From positions 1 to 20,053 of the forward strand of contig JBNJEA010000054.1 in the NCBI GenBank assembly GCA_051745395.1: a stretch of 20,053 bases of DNA. The letters are read 5' to 3'. Shown here one piece after another: positions 5,804 to 13,331 of this stretch (the first letter of the stretch is position 1; each line of letters opens with the position of its first letter). A program made the position numbers and the translations under genes. This stretch comes from JBNJEA01 sp051745395. GTDB taxonomy: Bacteria > Desulfobacterota > Desulfobacteria > Desulfobacterales > Desulfosalsimonadaceae. The notes under the pieces were generated by a model. The model saw only the letters and a program-made list of their open reading frames with translations. It was not told the DNA's origin and ran no database searches.

Positions 5804-7615
5804 ATGGCACAGCAAATTGCGGATCGACGCGACGTGGATTTCGTCCTGCATGAACAGTTAAAAGCCGCTGATTTTTCCACAAATGAAAAGTTTGCCGAAT
5901 TCAACAAGAAAACCATCGACTTAATCGTCAACGAGGCCCGCAACCTCGCGGTCAAGGAAATTTTGCCCACCCGCAAGGAAGGCGATGAGCAGGGCTGCAT
6001 TTTCGACAAGGGGACGGTTACCACCCCGGAGTCTTTCAAGCGGGCCTATGAACTGATCAAAGAGGGCGAGTGGGTGGCCACCACGGAAGATCCGGAATGG
6101 GGCGGCCAGGGGATGCTGCGCACTGTGGCCATGGCAGCCGCCGAATATTTCAACGGCGCCAACTATGCCTTCATGATGTATCCGGGATTGACCCACGGCG
6201 CCGGAAAACTCGTGGAAACCTTCGGCACCGACCGGCAGAAAAAGCTCTACCTGCAAAAGCTCTATTCCGGCGAATGGACGGGGACCATGCTTTTGACCGA
6301 ACCCAATGCCGGCTCCGACGTCGGCGCGCTGGAATCCACGGCCGTGCCCCAGGGCGACGGCACCTACAAGATCACCGGGCAGAAGATTTTTATCTCCAGC
6401 GGCGAACATGACCTGGCCGGCAACATCGTCCATCCCGTCCTGGCCCGCATCGAGGGCGCACCGGCGGGCACAAAGGGGATTTCGCTGTTTCTGGTGCCCA
6501 AGTACCGGGTCAAAGAAGACGGCAGCATGGGCGATTTCAACGACATTCAGTGCGTGGGTATTGAAGAAAAAATGGGCATCCACGGCAATTCCACCTGTAC
6601 CATGTCCATGGGCGAAAAAAACGAGTGCATCGGCGAGCTGATCGGCGAGGAAAACAAGGGCATGCGGGCGATGTTTCTCATGATGAACGAGGCCCGGCTG
6701 CTCGTGGGCATGCAGGGCTATGCCTGCGCCACGGCGTCTTATATCAACGCCGTCAACTATGCCAAGGAACGGGTCCAGGGCCGCAACCTGCTCCAGATGA
6801 TGGAAAAAGAAGCCCCGGCCGTGCCGATTATCCAGCACCCCGACATCCGCCGCAGCCTGCTGACCATGAAAAGTTACGTGGAAGGCATGCGGAGCCTGCT
6901 GTATTATGTGGCCTACTGCGACGACATGATCGACGTGGTCGAAAGTGACGAGGAAAAAGACAAGTACCATGGCCTGATCGACCTGCTGATTCCCATTGCC
7001 AAGGGCTATGTCACCGACCGGGCCTTTGACGTCTGCAATATCGGCATGCAGGTTTACGGCGGTTACGGCTATATCCAGGAATATCCCCAGGAACAGTTGA
7101 TGCGCGACTGCCGGATCACCATGATCTACGAAGGCACCAACGGCATCCAGTCCATGGACCTGCTCGGCCGCAAGCTCGGCATGAAAAAGGGCAAGCTGGT
7201 CATGGACCTGATGGGCGAGATCATGAACACCGTCAACGCCGCCAAGGAGCAGGAACAGGTCAAGGAATATGCCGAAGGCCTGGAGCAGGCCTTGAACAAG
7301 CTCGGTGAAGTCGCCATGCACCTGGGCAAAATCGCCATGTCGGAAAAAGTCATGAGCGCCTTTGCCTATTCCTACCCCTTCATGGAGGTCTGCGGTGACG
7401 TGGTTTTGGCCTGGATGCTCGTGTGGCGGGCATCTGTTGCCGAAAAGGCGCTGGAAAAAGCCAAGAAGAAAGATGTCGCCTACTATCAGGGCCAGATCAA
7501 AAACGCCCAGTTCTTCTGCAACACCATTTTGCCCACCACGCTCGGCAAAATGGAGGCCATCCTCAAGACCGACGGCGCGGCAGTGGAAATGGACGAAGCC
7601 TCTTTTAACGGATAA
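5804..7615 (+). CDS. Acyl-CoA dehydrogenase, ~600-residue type
   Basis: A 603-residue FAD enzyme that oxidises an acyl-CoA to the trans-2-enoyl-CoA, passing electrons to EtfAB. It shows the FAD/substrate-binding LTEPNAGSDVG (164-174), TGQKIFISSG (191-200), QVYGGYGYIQEYP before the active site, and the catalytic base in MIYEGTNGIQ (E443). About 150 residues beyond the usual 380-400-residue core form the C-terminal extension typical of the long family that includes DmdC. Chain-length preference cannot be read from the sequence. ATG 5804 is chosen because GGAG lies 8-9 bp upstream; an in-frame ATG at 5756 has no such site. The gene follows the TetR gene without a terminator between them and is closed by a strong terminator. 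Control by the TetR operators and electron transfer to the downstream etf genes are inferred. Confidence 0.95.
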   Translation: MAQQIADRRDVDFVLHEQLKAADFSTNEKFAEFNKKTIDLIVNEARNLAVKEILPTRKEGDEQGCIFDKGTVTTPESFKRAYELIKEGEWVATTEDPEWGGQGMLRTVAMAAAEYFNGANYAFMMYPGLTHGAGKLVETFGTDRQKKLYLQKLYSGEWTGTMLLTEPNAGSDVGALESTAVPQGDGTYKITGQKIFISSGEHDLAGNIVHPVLARIEGAPAGTKGISLFLVPKYRVKEDGSMGDFNDIQCVGIEEKMGIHGNSTCTMSMGEKNECIGELIGEENKGMRAMFLMMNEARLLVGMQGYACATASYINAVNYAKERVQGRNLLQMMEKEAPAVPIIQHPDIRRSLLTMKSYVEGMRSLLYYVAYCDDMIDVVESDEEKDKYHGLIDLLIPIAKGYVTDRAFDVCNIGMQVYGGYGYIQEYPQEQLMRDCRITMIYEGTNGIQSMDLLGRKLGMKKGKLVMDLMGEIMNTVNAAKEQEQVKEYAEGLEQALNKLGEVAMHLGKIAMSEKVMSAFAYSYPFMEVCGDVVLAWMLVWRASVAEKALEKAKKKDVAYYQGQIKNAQFFCNTILPTTLGKMEAILKTDGAAVEMDEASFNG

Positions 7616-7661
7616 TCCATGAAATTTTGATTTGCCAATGGCAGTTGGTCGACTTAAACAG

Positions 7662-7699
7662 CAAGGGGGCTTCGATTCGTCGGACCCCCTTGTTTTTTT
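7662..7699 (+). terminator. Rho-independent terminator after acyl-CoA dehydrogenase gene
   Basis: CAAGGGGG (7662-7669) pairs perfectly with CCCCCTTG (7685-7692) across a 15-nt loop and is followed by seven T residues (7693-7699). It ends the TetR-dehydrogenase unit and separates it from the next operon. Confidence 0.92.
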
Positions 7700-7747
7700 C
7701 CGGGCCGGGCACGCGCCTTTTCCGCCGGTTGTTTCCTGAAATTTTTC

Positions 7748-7776
7748 TTGACTCGGCCCGGTTTCTTATCTATGAA
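7748..7776 (+). promoter_or_regulatory. Predicted promoter of the oxidoreductase-etfBA operon
   Basis: TTGACT (7748-7753), a 17-bp spacer, then TATGAA (7771-7776). The bases TTTTTCTTGAC around the -35 repeat those at the TetR promoter. The -10 lies inside operator 3. The leader before the first gene would be about 90 nt. AAGGAG (about 7854-7859) is roughly 14 bp from the ATG at 7874, longer than usual. Confidence 0.65.
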
Positions 7777-7792
7777 TGAGGATTCATTCATA
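7771..7792. promoter_or_regulatory. FadR-like operator 3
   Basis: A core of TGAATGA-GGAT-TCATTCA (7773-7790), extended by two more paired bases on each side (TA...TA). It has the same arms and spacing as operators 1 and 2 and covers the predicted -10 element. This ties the oxidoreductase-etfBA operon to the TetR regulator encoded 2 kb upstream. Confidence 0.82.
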
Positions 7793-7873
7793 ATGGAATA
7801 AGATGGTTAGCTGTGTTGGTTTGATTTGTAAGCAAATGCTCGAAAATAAAGGAAAGGAGTTGTTGAAACTATC

Positions 7874-9952
7874 ATGGAACACTTACTGATTCCGCCCGCA
7901 TCATATACCGTACTCGGAATTCCGACGGTGATTTTTTCCGTGCTGATTCCGATCGCTGCCGTGGCGTTGTTTGCCTATATCATCGCCAAGCGCCTGGCCC
8001 CGATCGTCAAGGCCAACCCGGATTTCCGGTTCGACCGGCCCGCCGAGCGAATCTACAATATCGTCAAAATCTGGCTGGCCCAGTGGCGGCAGCCCCGCTA
8101 CATGACGGCCGGTGTCTTGCACATTATTATTTTTCTCGGCTTTTTGATCCTGTCGGTGCGGTCCATGGAACTGGTGATCAAGGGCATCGATTCCGGATTC
8201 GTCTTTCCGGGGCTAAATACCTGGCTGGGCGATGTCTACTATGCCCTCAAGGACTATGCGGCCACCGCGGTGTTTTTCGCCGTGGTCGTCGCCTTTATCC
8301 GGCGGGGGTTTTTTAAGCCGGAGCGCTATGAATACCCGAAATCCTATGGCGAGGATCACACCTGGGAAGCCATGCTGGTGCTGATTTTTATCGCCACGCT
8401 GATGGTTTCCGAAAGCCTGTTCGAGGCCGCCCACGTGGCCGCCCAGATCCAGGCCGGCGTGACCCCGGACTATCTGGCCCCGGCGACATTGGCCTGGTTT
8501 TTCAAAAACCTGCTTGCCGATGCCAGCCACGCCTCGCTGCAGCAGGCCCACATCATTTCCTACTACGTCCATGACATTATCTTTTTTACCTTTCTGTGCT
8601 TTTTGCCGATGGGCAAGCACTTCCATGTCCTTACTTCGATTTTCAACGTCTACTTCATGCGCCTGGAAAAGGGCAATATCCGGCCGGTGCGCTACGGTGT
8701 CACCGAAGAGCAGCTCGACGACCTGGAATCGTTCGGCGTCAAACGCTACGAGGATTTTACCTGGAAGGATATCCTGGATTTTTACACCTGCGCCGATTGC
8801 GGCCGGTGTTCGGACCAGTGTCCGGCGCGGACCGTCGGCCGGCCGCTTTCCCCGCGGTTTATTTCGCTCAAGGGCCGGGACTACGCTTTTGAACACTATC
8901 CGATACTCGGCGATTTCAAAAAAACCGACGACAACATCATGGGAAAGGTCTACAGCGAGGACGAGATCTGGTCGTGTACCACCTGCGGGGCCTGTGAGCA
9001 GGAATGCCCGCTGGGCATCGAGTACATCAACAAGATCGTGGACCTGCGCCGGGGCATGGTCGATGAGGGAAACGTTCCCCAGTCGCTTCAAAAACCGCTG
9101 CAGTCGCTGGAAAAACGGGGCAACCCCTACGGCAAGCTCGAAAAGAAACGCGCGGAATGGACCAAGGAGCTGGCCGAGGAATTCGAGGTCAACGTGCTGG
9201 AAAAGAAGGGCGCCACCGCAGAGCACCTTTATTTTGTCGACAGTGTGACCTCCTATGATGAACGGATGCAGTCGGTGGCCCAGGCCACGGCCCGGATTTT
9301 GAACAAGACCGGCATCGACTTCGGCGTGCTGGGCAAAAACGAAAAGGATTCCGGCAACGAGGTCAAGCGCTTCGGCGAGGAGATGCTGTATCATGACTTA
9401 AAGAACCACAACATCGAAGCCATCTTAAATTCCGGGGCCAAAAGCATTATCACCGCTGATCCCCACGCGTTCAACGCCATTAAAAATGAATACGAAAACG
9501 CCGAACTGCCGCCGATCGAGCATATCAGCCAGTATTTGCAAACGCAGATCAAAAACGGCAAAATCCGCCTGACCGGTGCCACCGACGAGGAACGGGAAAA
9601 GGTCTACACGTACCACGATCCGTGTTACCTGGGGCGCCACAATGAAATCTACGATGCGCCGCGGGCGGTCATTGATGCCATTTCCGGCATCTACCGGATC
9701 GATATGATCCAGAGCCGGGATCGTTCCTTTTGTTGCAGCGGCGGCGGGCTGATGCTGTTTTATGAACCGGAGGAAGACGAGCGCATGGGCGTGCGCCGGG
9801 TCAAGATGGCCCAGAAGGCCGGCGCCAATGTGATCGTCACGGCGTGCCCGTTCTGTCTGACCAACATCGAGGACGGCATCAAGGTCGCCGGGCTCGAGGG
9901 CAAGATGGAGGCCATCGATCTTTGCGAACTGGTGGCCCAGCATCTGCAATAA
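7874..9952 (+). CDS. Membrane Fe-S oxidoreductase, EtfAB:menaquinone oxidoreductase type
   Basis: A 692-residue HdrD-like protein (DUF224 family). The N-terminal part (about 1-255) is a NarI-like membrane domain with several transmembrane helices and candidate haem-ligand histidines H83, H187, H226 and H233. A ferredoxin domain follows with two CxxCxxCxxxCP sets: C306/C309/C312/C316 and C368/C371/C374/C378. The C-terminal CCG domain has C584, C620-C621, C658 and C661, enough for one non-cubane 4Fe-4S cluster. The CCG domain before it has lost its cysteines: the positions read D456-S457, KDSGN (491-495) and DPHA (529-532). Related proteins, called EMO in syntrophic fatty-acid oxidisers, carry electrons from reduced EtfAB to menaquinone in the membrane. 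Its position immediately upstream of etfBA fits that role. Confidence 0.9.
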   Translation: MEHLLIPPASYTVLGIPTVIFSVLIPIAAVALFAYIIAKRLAPIVKANPDFRFDRPAERIYNIVKIWLAQWRQPRYMTAGVLHIIIFLGFLILSVRSMELVIKGIDSGFVFPGLNTWLGDVYYALKDYAATAVFFAVVVAFIRRGFFKPERYEYPKSYGEDHTWEAMLVLIFIATLMVSESLFEAAHVAAQIQAGVTPDYLAPATLAWFFKNLLADASHASLQQAHIISYYVHDIIFFTFLCFLPMGKHFHVLTSIFNVYFMRLEKGNIRPVRYGVTEEQLDDLESFGVKRYEDFTWKDILDFYTCADCGRCSDQCPARTVGRPLSPRFISLKGRDYAFEHYPILGDFKKTDDNIMGKVYSEDEIWSCTTCGACEQECPLGIEYINKIVDLRRGMVDEGNVPQSLQKPLQSLEKRGNPYGKLEKKRAEWTKELAEEFEVNVLEKKGATAEHLYFVDSVTSYDERMQSVAQATARILNKTGIDFGVLGKNEKDSGNEVKRFGEEMLYHDLKNHNIEAILNSGAKSIITADPHAFNAIKNEYENAELPPIEHISQYLQTQIKNGKIRLTGATDEEREKVYTYHDPCYLGRHNEIYDAPRAVIDAISGIYRIDMIQSRDRSFCCSGGGLMLFYEPEEDERMGVRRVKMAQKAGANVIVTACPFCLTNIEDGIKVAGLEGKMEAIDLCELVAQHLQ

Positions 9953-10029
9953 ATCACAGGGCAAATAATTGATGTAAGCTTTCGAAGCGTATAACCAACT
10001 TTACACAACAGTTTAGGTGGGAGGAACAG

Positions 10030-10818
10030 ATGGAAATTTTAGTATGCGTCAAACGGGTTCCCGATACTTCGGAGAACGAGATCGAGATCAACAGCGAAGG
10101 CAACGACATCGAAAGAGATGATCTGGTCTACTCCGTGAATGAATGGGACAACTACGCGGTGGAAGAAGCCATCCAGATTGTCGACAAGGTCGGCGGGTCC
10201 GTGACGGTCGTGACCATCGGCGACGATGAGTCCGAGGAAGTCCTGCGCCGGGAAATGGCCATGGGCGCCGGAAACGGCATCCTGCTGTCAGACGACGCCT
10301 TCGAGGGCAGCGACGGCAAGGGCAGTGCATCGGTTTTAAAGGCCGCCGTGGAAAAGGGCAACTATGACCTGATTTTGACCGGCGCCCAGGCCGATGCCGG
10401 CTATGCCCAGGTCGGCGGCATGCTGGCGGCGATGCTCGATTACCCTTACGCGTCGCTGGTCAACATGATCGAGCCCGGCGACGGCAAGCTCAAGGTCGGG
10501 CGTGAAATCGAGGGCGGCAACCAGGAAGTCAATGAAATCGAGCTGCCCTGCGTGCTTTCCATTCAGACCGGTATCAATGAACCGCGTTATGTGGGCATTC
10601 GCGGTATCCGCAAGGTGGCCTCCGTCGAGATTCCGACGTACGGCGCCTCGGATCTGGGGGTGGATCCGGCCAGTGTTGGCGAAAACGGGGCCCGGGTCAA
10701 GCAGCTCGACTACTTCGTGCCGGAAATGGGCGAAGGCGCCGAAATGCTCGAAGGCAGCACCGATGAGATCATCGACAAACTCATTGAACTTATGAAATCC
10801 AAAGGAGGGCTTAAGTAA
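10030..10818 (+). CDS. etfB: Electron transfer flavoprotein, beta subunit
   Basis: A 262-residue protein of normal EtfB length. It begins with the family's MEILVCVKRVPDT and has YSVNEWDNYAVEEAI (34-48), the AMP/nucleotide-binding region, and GAQADAGYAQVGGMLA in the second half of the fold. With EtfA it forms the soluble carrier that takes electrons from acyl-CoA dehydrogenase. GGGAGG is 7-8 bases before the ATG. It lies 77 bp after the oxidoreductase gene and overlaps etfA by one base. No fixC/fixX-like partner is present, and the neighbourhood favours a simple, non-bifurcating carrier, but sequence alone does not prove that. Confidence 0.96.
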   Translation: MEILVCVKRVPDTSENEIEINSEGNDIERDDLVYSVNEWDNYAVEEAIQIVDKVGGSVTVVTIGDDESEEVLRREMAMGAGNGILLSDDAFEGSDGKGSASVLKAAVEKGNYDLILTGAQADAGYAQVGGMLAAMLDYPYASLVNMIEPGDGKLKVGREIEGGNQEVNEIELPCVLSIQTGINEPRYVGIRGIRKVASVEIPTYGASDLGVDPASVGENGARVKQLDYFVPEMGEGAEMLEGSTDEIIDKLIELMKSKGGLK

Positions 10819-11777
10819 TGGCCGGACAGGTTTTTGCATATATCAAACACGATAATGGGGTCCTTGATGACTCGGCGCTGGAACTGCTGACGGCGGCGAA
10901 AAAAATTTCCGATCAACCCGTAACCGCCATTGTAACCGGCAGTGGCGTGGACAATGTCTGCAACGAAGCAGCCAAGGCCTACAACGAGGTCTGGAAAATC
11001 GACAACGACGCGCTTTCGTATCCGAACGCCGAAATCGTTCGCAAGGCGCTGCTGGCTGTTCTACCGACGGATGCCGTTGTATTGTTTCCGCACGATACCT
11101 TCGGCATGGACCTGGCCCCCGGGCTGTCGATCAAGCTCGATTCGGCTTTTGTCTCCGATATCGTCGACATTGAAGCCATCGAAGGCGACACCATGAAAGT
11201 CGTCCGCCAGGAATTTTCCGGCCAGGTCAGCACGCACGTGAGTTGCGATTTGTCTGCCGGTGCCGTCCTGAATGTACGGCCCGGCGTCTATGCGGCCGAT
11301 GAAAGCCAGGCCGGCGGCTCGGTCGTGGACAAATCCGGCGATGTCAGCGATTTTTCCGCCAAGCGCAAATTCATCGAAGTCCTGGAAGCCGAAGTCGGCG
11401 AAGTCGACATCACCAAGTCCGAGGTCCTGGTATCGGTGGGTCGCGGCATCGAAGACGAAGACAACCTGGAAATCGTTTTCGACCTGGCCGAAGCCATGGG
11501 CGCCGACGTGTCCTGCTCCCGGCCGATCGTCGATGCCAAGTGGCTGGAAAAATCCCGCCAGGTCGGCACCTCCGGGCAGACCGTCAAACCCAAGGTCTAT
11601 CTGGCCCTCGGCATTTCCGGCTCCTTCCAGCACATGGGCGGGGTCAAGGGCAATCCCTTCATCATTGCCGTCAACAAGAACCCGAAGGCCCCGATCTTCC
11701 AGGTGGCCGACGTGGGCGTGGAAGCCGACATCCTGGAATTTGTCCCGGAATTGTCCGAAAAAATTCAGGAAATGTAA
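10818..11777 (+). CDS. etfA: Electron transfer flavoprotein, alpha subunit
   Basis: A 319-residue EtfA. The C-terminal FAD-binding domain shows SVGRGI (206-211), SCSRPIVDAKW (232-242), QVGTSGQTVKP (248-258), GISGSFQH (265-272; most family members have SGAIQH) and NKNPKAPIFQVADVG (286-300). Stop and start codons of etfB and etfA overlap as TAATG, with AAAGGAGGG just upstream, so the subunits are probably translationally coupled. Tandem stops (TAATAA) end the gene, and the bidirectional terminator begins about 30 bp later. Confidence 0.96.
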   Translation: MAGQVFAYIKHDNGVLDDSALELLTAAKKISDQPVTAIVTGSGVDNVCNEAAKAYNEVWKIDNDALSYPNAEIVRKALLAVLPTDAVVLFPHDTFGMDLAPGLSIKLDSAFVSDIVDIEAIEGDTMKVVRQEFSGQVSTHVSCDLSAGAVLNVRPGVYAADESQAGGSVVDKSGDVSDFSAKRKFIEVLEAEVGEVDITKSEVLVSVGRGIEDEDNLEIVFDLAEAMGADVSCSRPIVDAKWLEKSRQVGTSGQTVKPKVYLALGISGSFQHMGGVKGNPFIIAVNKNPKAPIFQVADVGVEADILEFVPELSEKIQEM

Positions 11778-11810
11778 TAAGTCAAAAAAGTCATCCAGAT
11801 CGATTCCCAA

Positions 11811-11852
11811 AAAAACCGGCTGTTGCTCTGTATGGGCAGCAGCCGGTTTTTT
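11811..11852. terminator. Bidirectional intrinsic terminator
   Basis: CCGGCTG (11816-11822) pairs with CAGCCGG (11840-11846), extended inward by TTGC/GCAG with one wobble pair. An A-run precedes the stem and six T residues (11847-11852) follow it. It can therefore terminate both the plus-strand etf operon and the minus-strand GTPase operon that converges on it. Confidence 0.88.
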
Positions 11853-11905
11853 AGGTTCTTCGAGTCCTCCACAACATGAATCTCAAATGTAGTTTCGCCA
11901 TTTTT

Positions 11906-13330
11906 TTATTCCTCTAAATCCGAAAGCCCCCGCAGCACCTCGATTAATTTTTTCCGGAAGGCCTTTGGGGCCGTATCGGACCCGTCGGCATCGGCTTTTC
12001 GCACGGCGCGGAAAAACCGGCGGGCGGTTTTGCGGGCGGAATCGTCCCAGTTGCTGGTTAAAAAGGCCTTGATGTCGATGTCGGCAAAGTCTTCTTCACC
12101 GGCGCTGTTGCGGCGGCTGTGGGCCCAGTTGATCACGTGGGAGAAATAGATCAGCGCCCGGTCGATGATGACGAACAGCAACGGGTCGTTTTCCACCGGT
12201 CCCACCTGCAGGCGGGCCCCGCCGAGGGCCTGGCCCTTGATTTTTGACTTTGCCATTTTCCGGGTGCCGGCCGCAGCCGATCCCGCCCCCATGACGCCGC
12301 CGATGGCGGTAAAGACCCCGAAGGTCAGTCCCCCTAAGGCTATATCCACGTTGGCCCCGATGCCCGCGCCGATGCCCGCACCCGCCCAGGCCAGCTGCCG
12401 GCGCGTCAGGCCGAGCACCTGCCAGGTTTTCGAGGAAAACAGGTCTTCTTTGACGATGGATTGGGCCGGCAGTTCATAGGAAAAAATGTTGTGTTTGAAG
12501 CGTTTCCGGATGCGCTGATGGGCCCGGGCTTCGAAACGCGCAATGTCTTTTTGGTACTGACGGGCAAGTTCCGTGCGCACCTGCTCGATCCGGCCGGGAT
12601 CCCGACAGGTTTTTTGAACCCGGTGGGTGGCCGCCGATACCAGCAGGTCTTCGATGATGCCGGCGGTTTCGGTGATCCGCTGCTGCCAGTCGGCGGCAAA
12701 CGAGTCGATGACGTTTTTTAAAGCCGGCTGCCAGTCCGGGTCAATGCCTTTCAGGCTTTCCAGAAGCGCGATGCGTTCGGCGAAACTGGCCCGCTGGGCG
12801 TCAAAAATCTGGATGGTATTGAAATGTCTGCGGGATTGGCTTTTCCAGTCTTGCAGATATTCGGAAAGCGCCCGGTCTTTGGTGTTGATTACGATCATGC
12901 GCGGCAGACCGGTCAGACGAAGGATTTCCATCTCCATTCGATCGGTGCGCCGAACCGGCCGGGAGCCGTCGACCACGAAGATCACCCCGGCCCCGTGGGC
13001 AAGCGGGGTGAGCAGTTCGCACTCATCTGCAAACTCGGCGTCCGTGCAGTGGATGCGGATAAATTCGGACAGCATCCGGTCGGCCGGACCGGTATAGGCG
13101 GTCAGCCATTTCAACGTATCCCGGGGGCGCTGAAAACCCGGGGTGTCGACAAAACGGATCACCACCCGGCCGTCGATTTCCACCGGGTATTCCCGGCATT
13201 GCCGGGTTTCGCCCGGCGTGGAACTGATCGGCACCTGGTCGTCTTCGGCCAGCGTGGAAACCACGGAGGACTTGCCTTCGTTGGGATGGCCTAAAATGGC
13301 CAATACCGGGGCCTGTTCTTCTGCTGTCAT
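11906..13330 (-). CDS. DUF3482-family GTPase
   Basis: A 474-residue protein. The N-terminal GTPase domain has the P-loop GHPNEGKSS (14-22), DTPGF (62-66, G3) and NTKD (149-152, G4). The region DUF3482 follows, with a helical middle and a glycine/alanine-rich hydrophobic stretch at about 314-355 (AGAGIGAGIG..., GGVMGAGSAAAG) resembling a glycine zipper that could insert in membrane. ATG 13330 is chosen because it follows the upstream gene's stop by one base and has GGGAGA before it; an in-frame ATG at 13411 would lie inside the upstream gene and add about 27 residues of unlikely sequence. It pairs with a DUF2868 gene, an arrangement found in many proteobacteria. The cellular role is unknown. 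Confidence 0.9.
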   Translation of the reverse strand: MTAEEQAPVLAILGHPNEGKSSVVSTLAEDDQVPISSTPGETRQCREYPVEIDGRVVIRFVDTPGFQRPRDTLKWLTAYTGPADRMLSEFIRIHCTDAEFADECELLTPLAHGAGVIFVVDGSRPVRRTDRMEMEILRLTGLPRMIVINTKDRALSEYLQDWKSQSRRHFNTIQIFDAQRASFAERIALLESLKGIDPDWQPALKNVIDSFAADWQQRITETAGIIEDLLVSAATHRVQKTCRDPGRIEQVRTELARQYQKDIARFEARAHQRIRKRFKHNIFSYELPAQSIVKEDLFSSKTWQVLGLTRRQLAWAGAGIGAGIGANVDIALGGLTFGVFTAIGGVMGAGSAAAGTRKMAKSKIKGQALGGARLQVGPVENDPLLFVIIDRALIYFSHVINWAHSRRNSAGEEDFADIDIKAFLTSNWDDSARKTARRFFRAVRKADADGSDTAPKAFRKKLIEVLRGLSDLEE

Positions 13331-13331
13331 T

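Noticed and set aside
5921..7321. A 466-codon open frame on the minus strand opposite the acyl-CoA dehydrogenase gene
   Set aside because: Its translation is His/Val/Asp/Ala-rich with no recognisable motif, has the composition expected of an antisense shadow in GC-rich DNA, and the opposite strand encodes a clear, full-length enzyme.
8213..9394. A 393-codon minus-strand open frame opposite the Fe-S oxidoreductase gene
   Set aside because: Same shadow composition; the plus strand holds the ferredoxin and CCG cysteine motifs.
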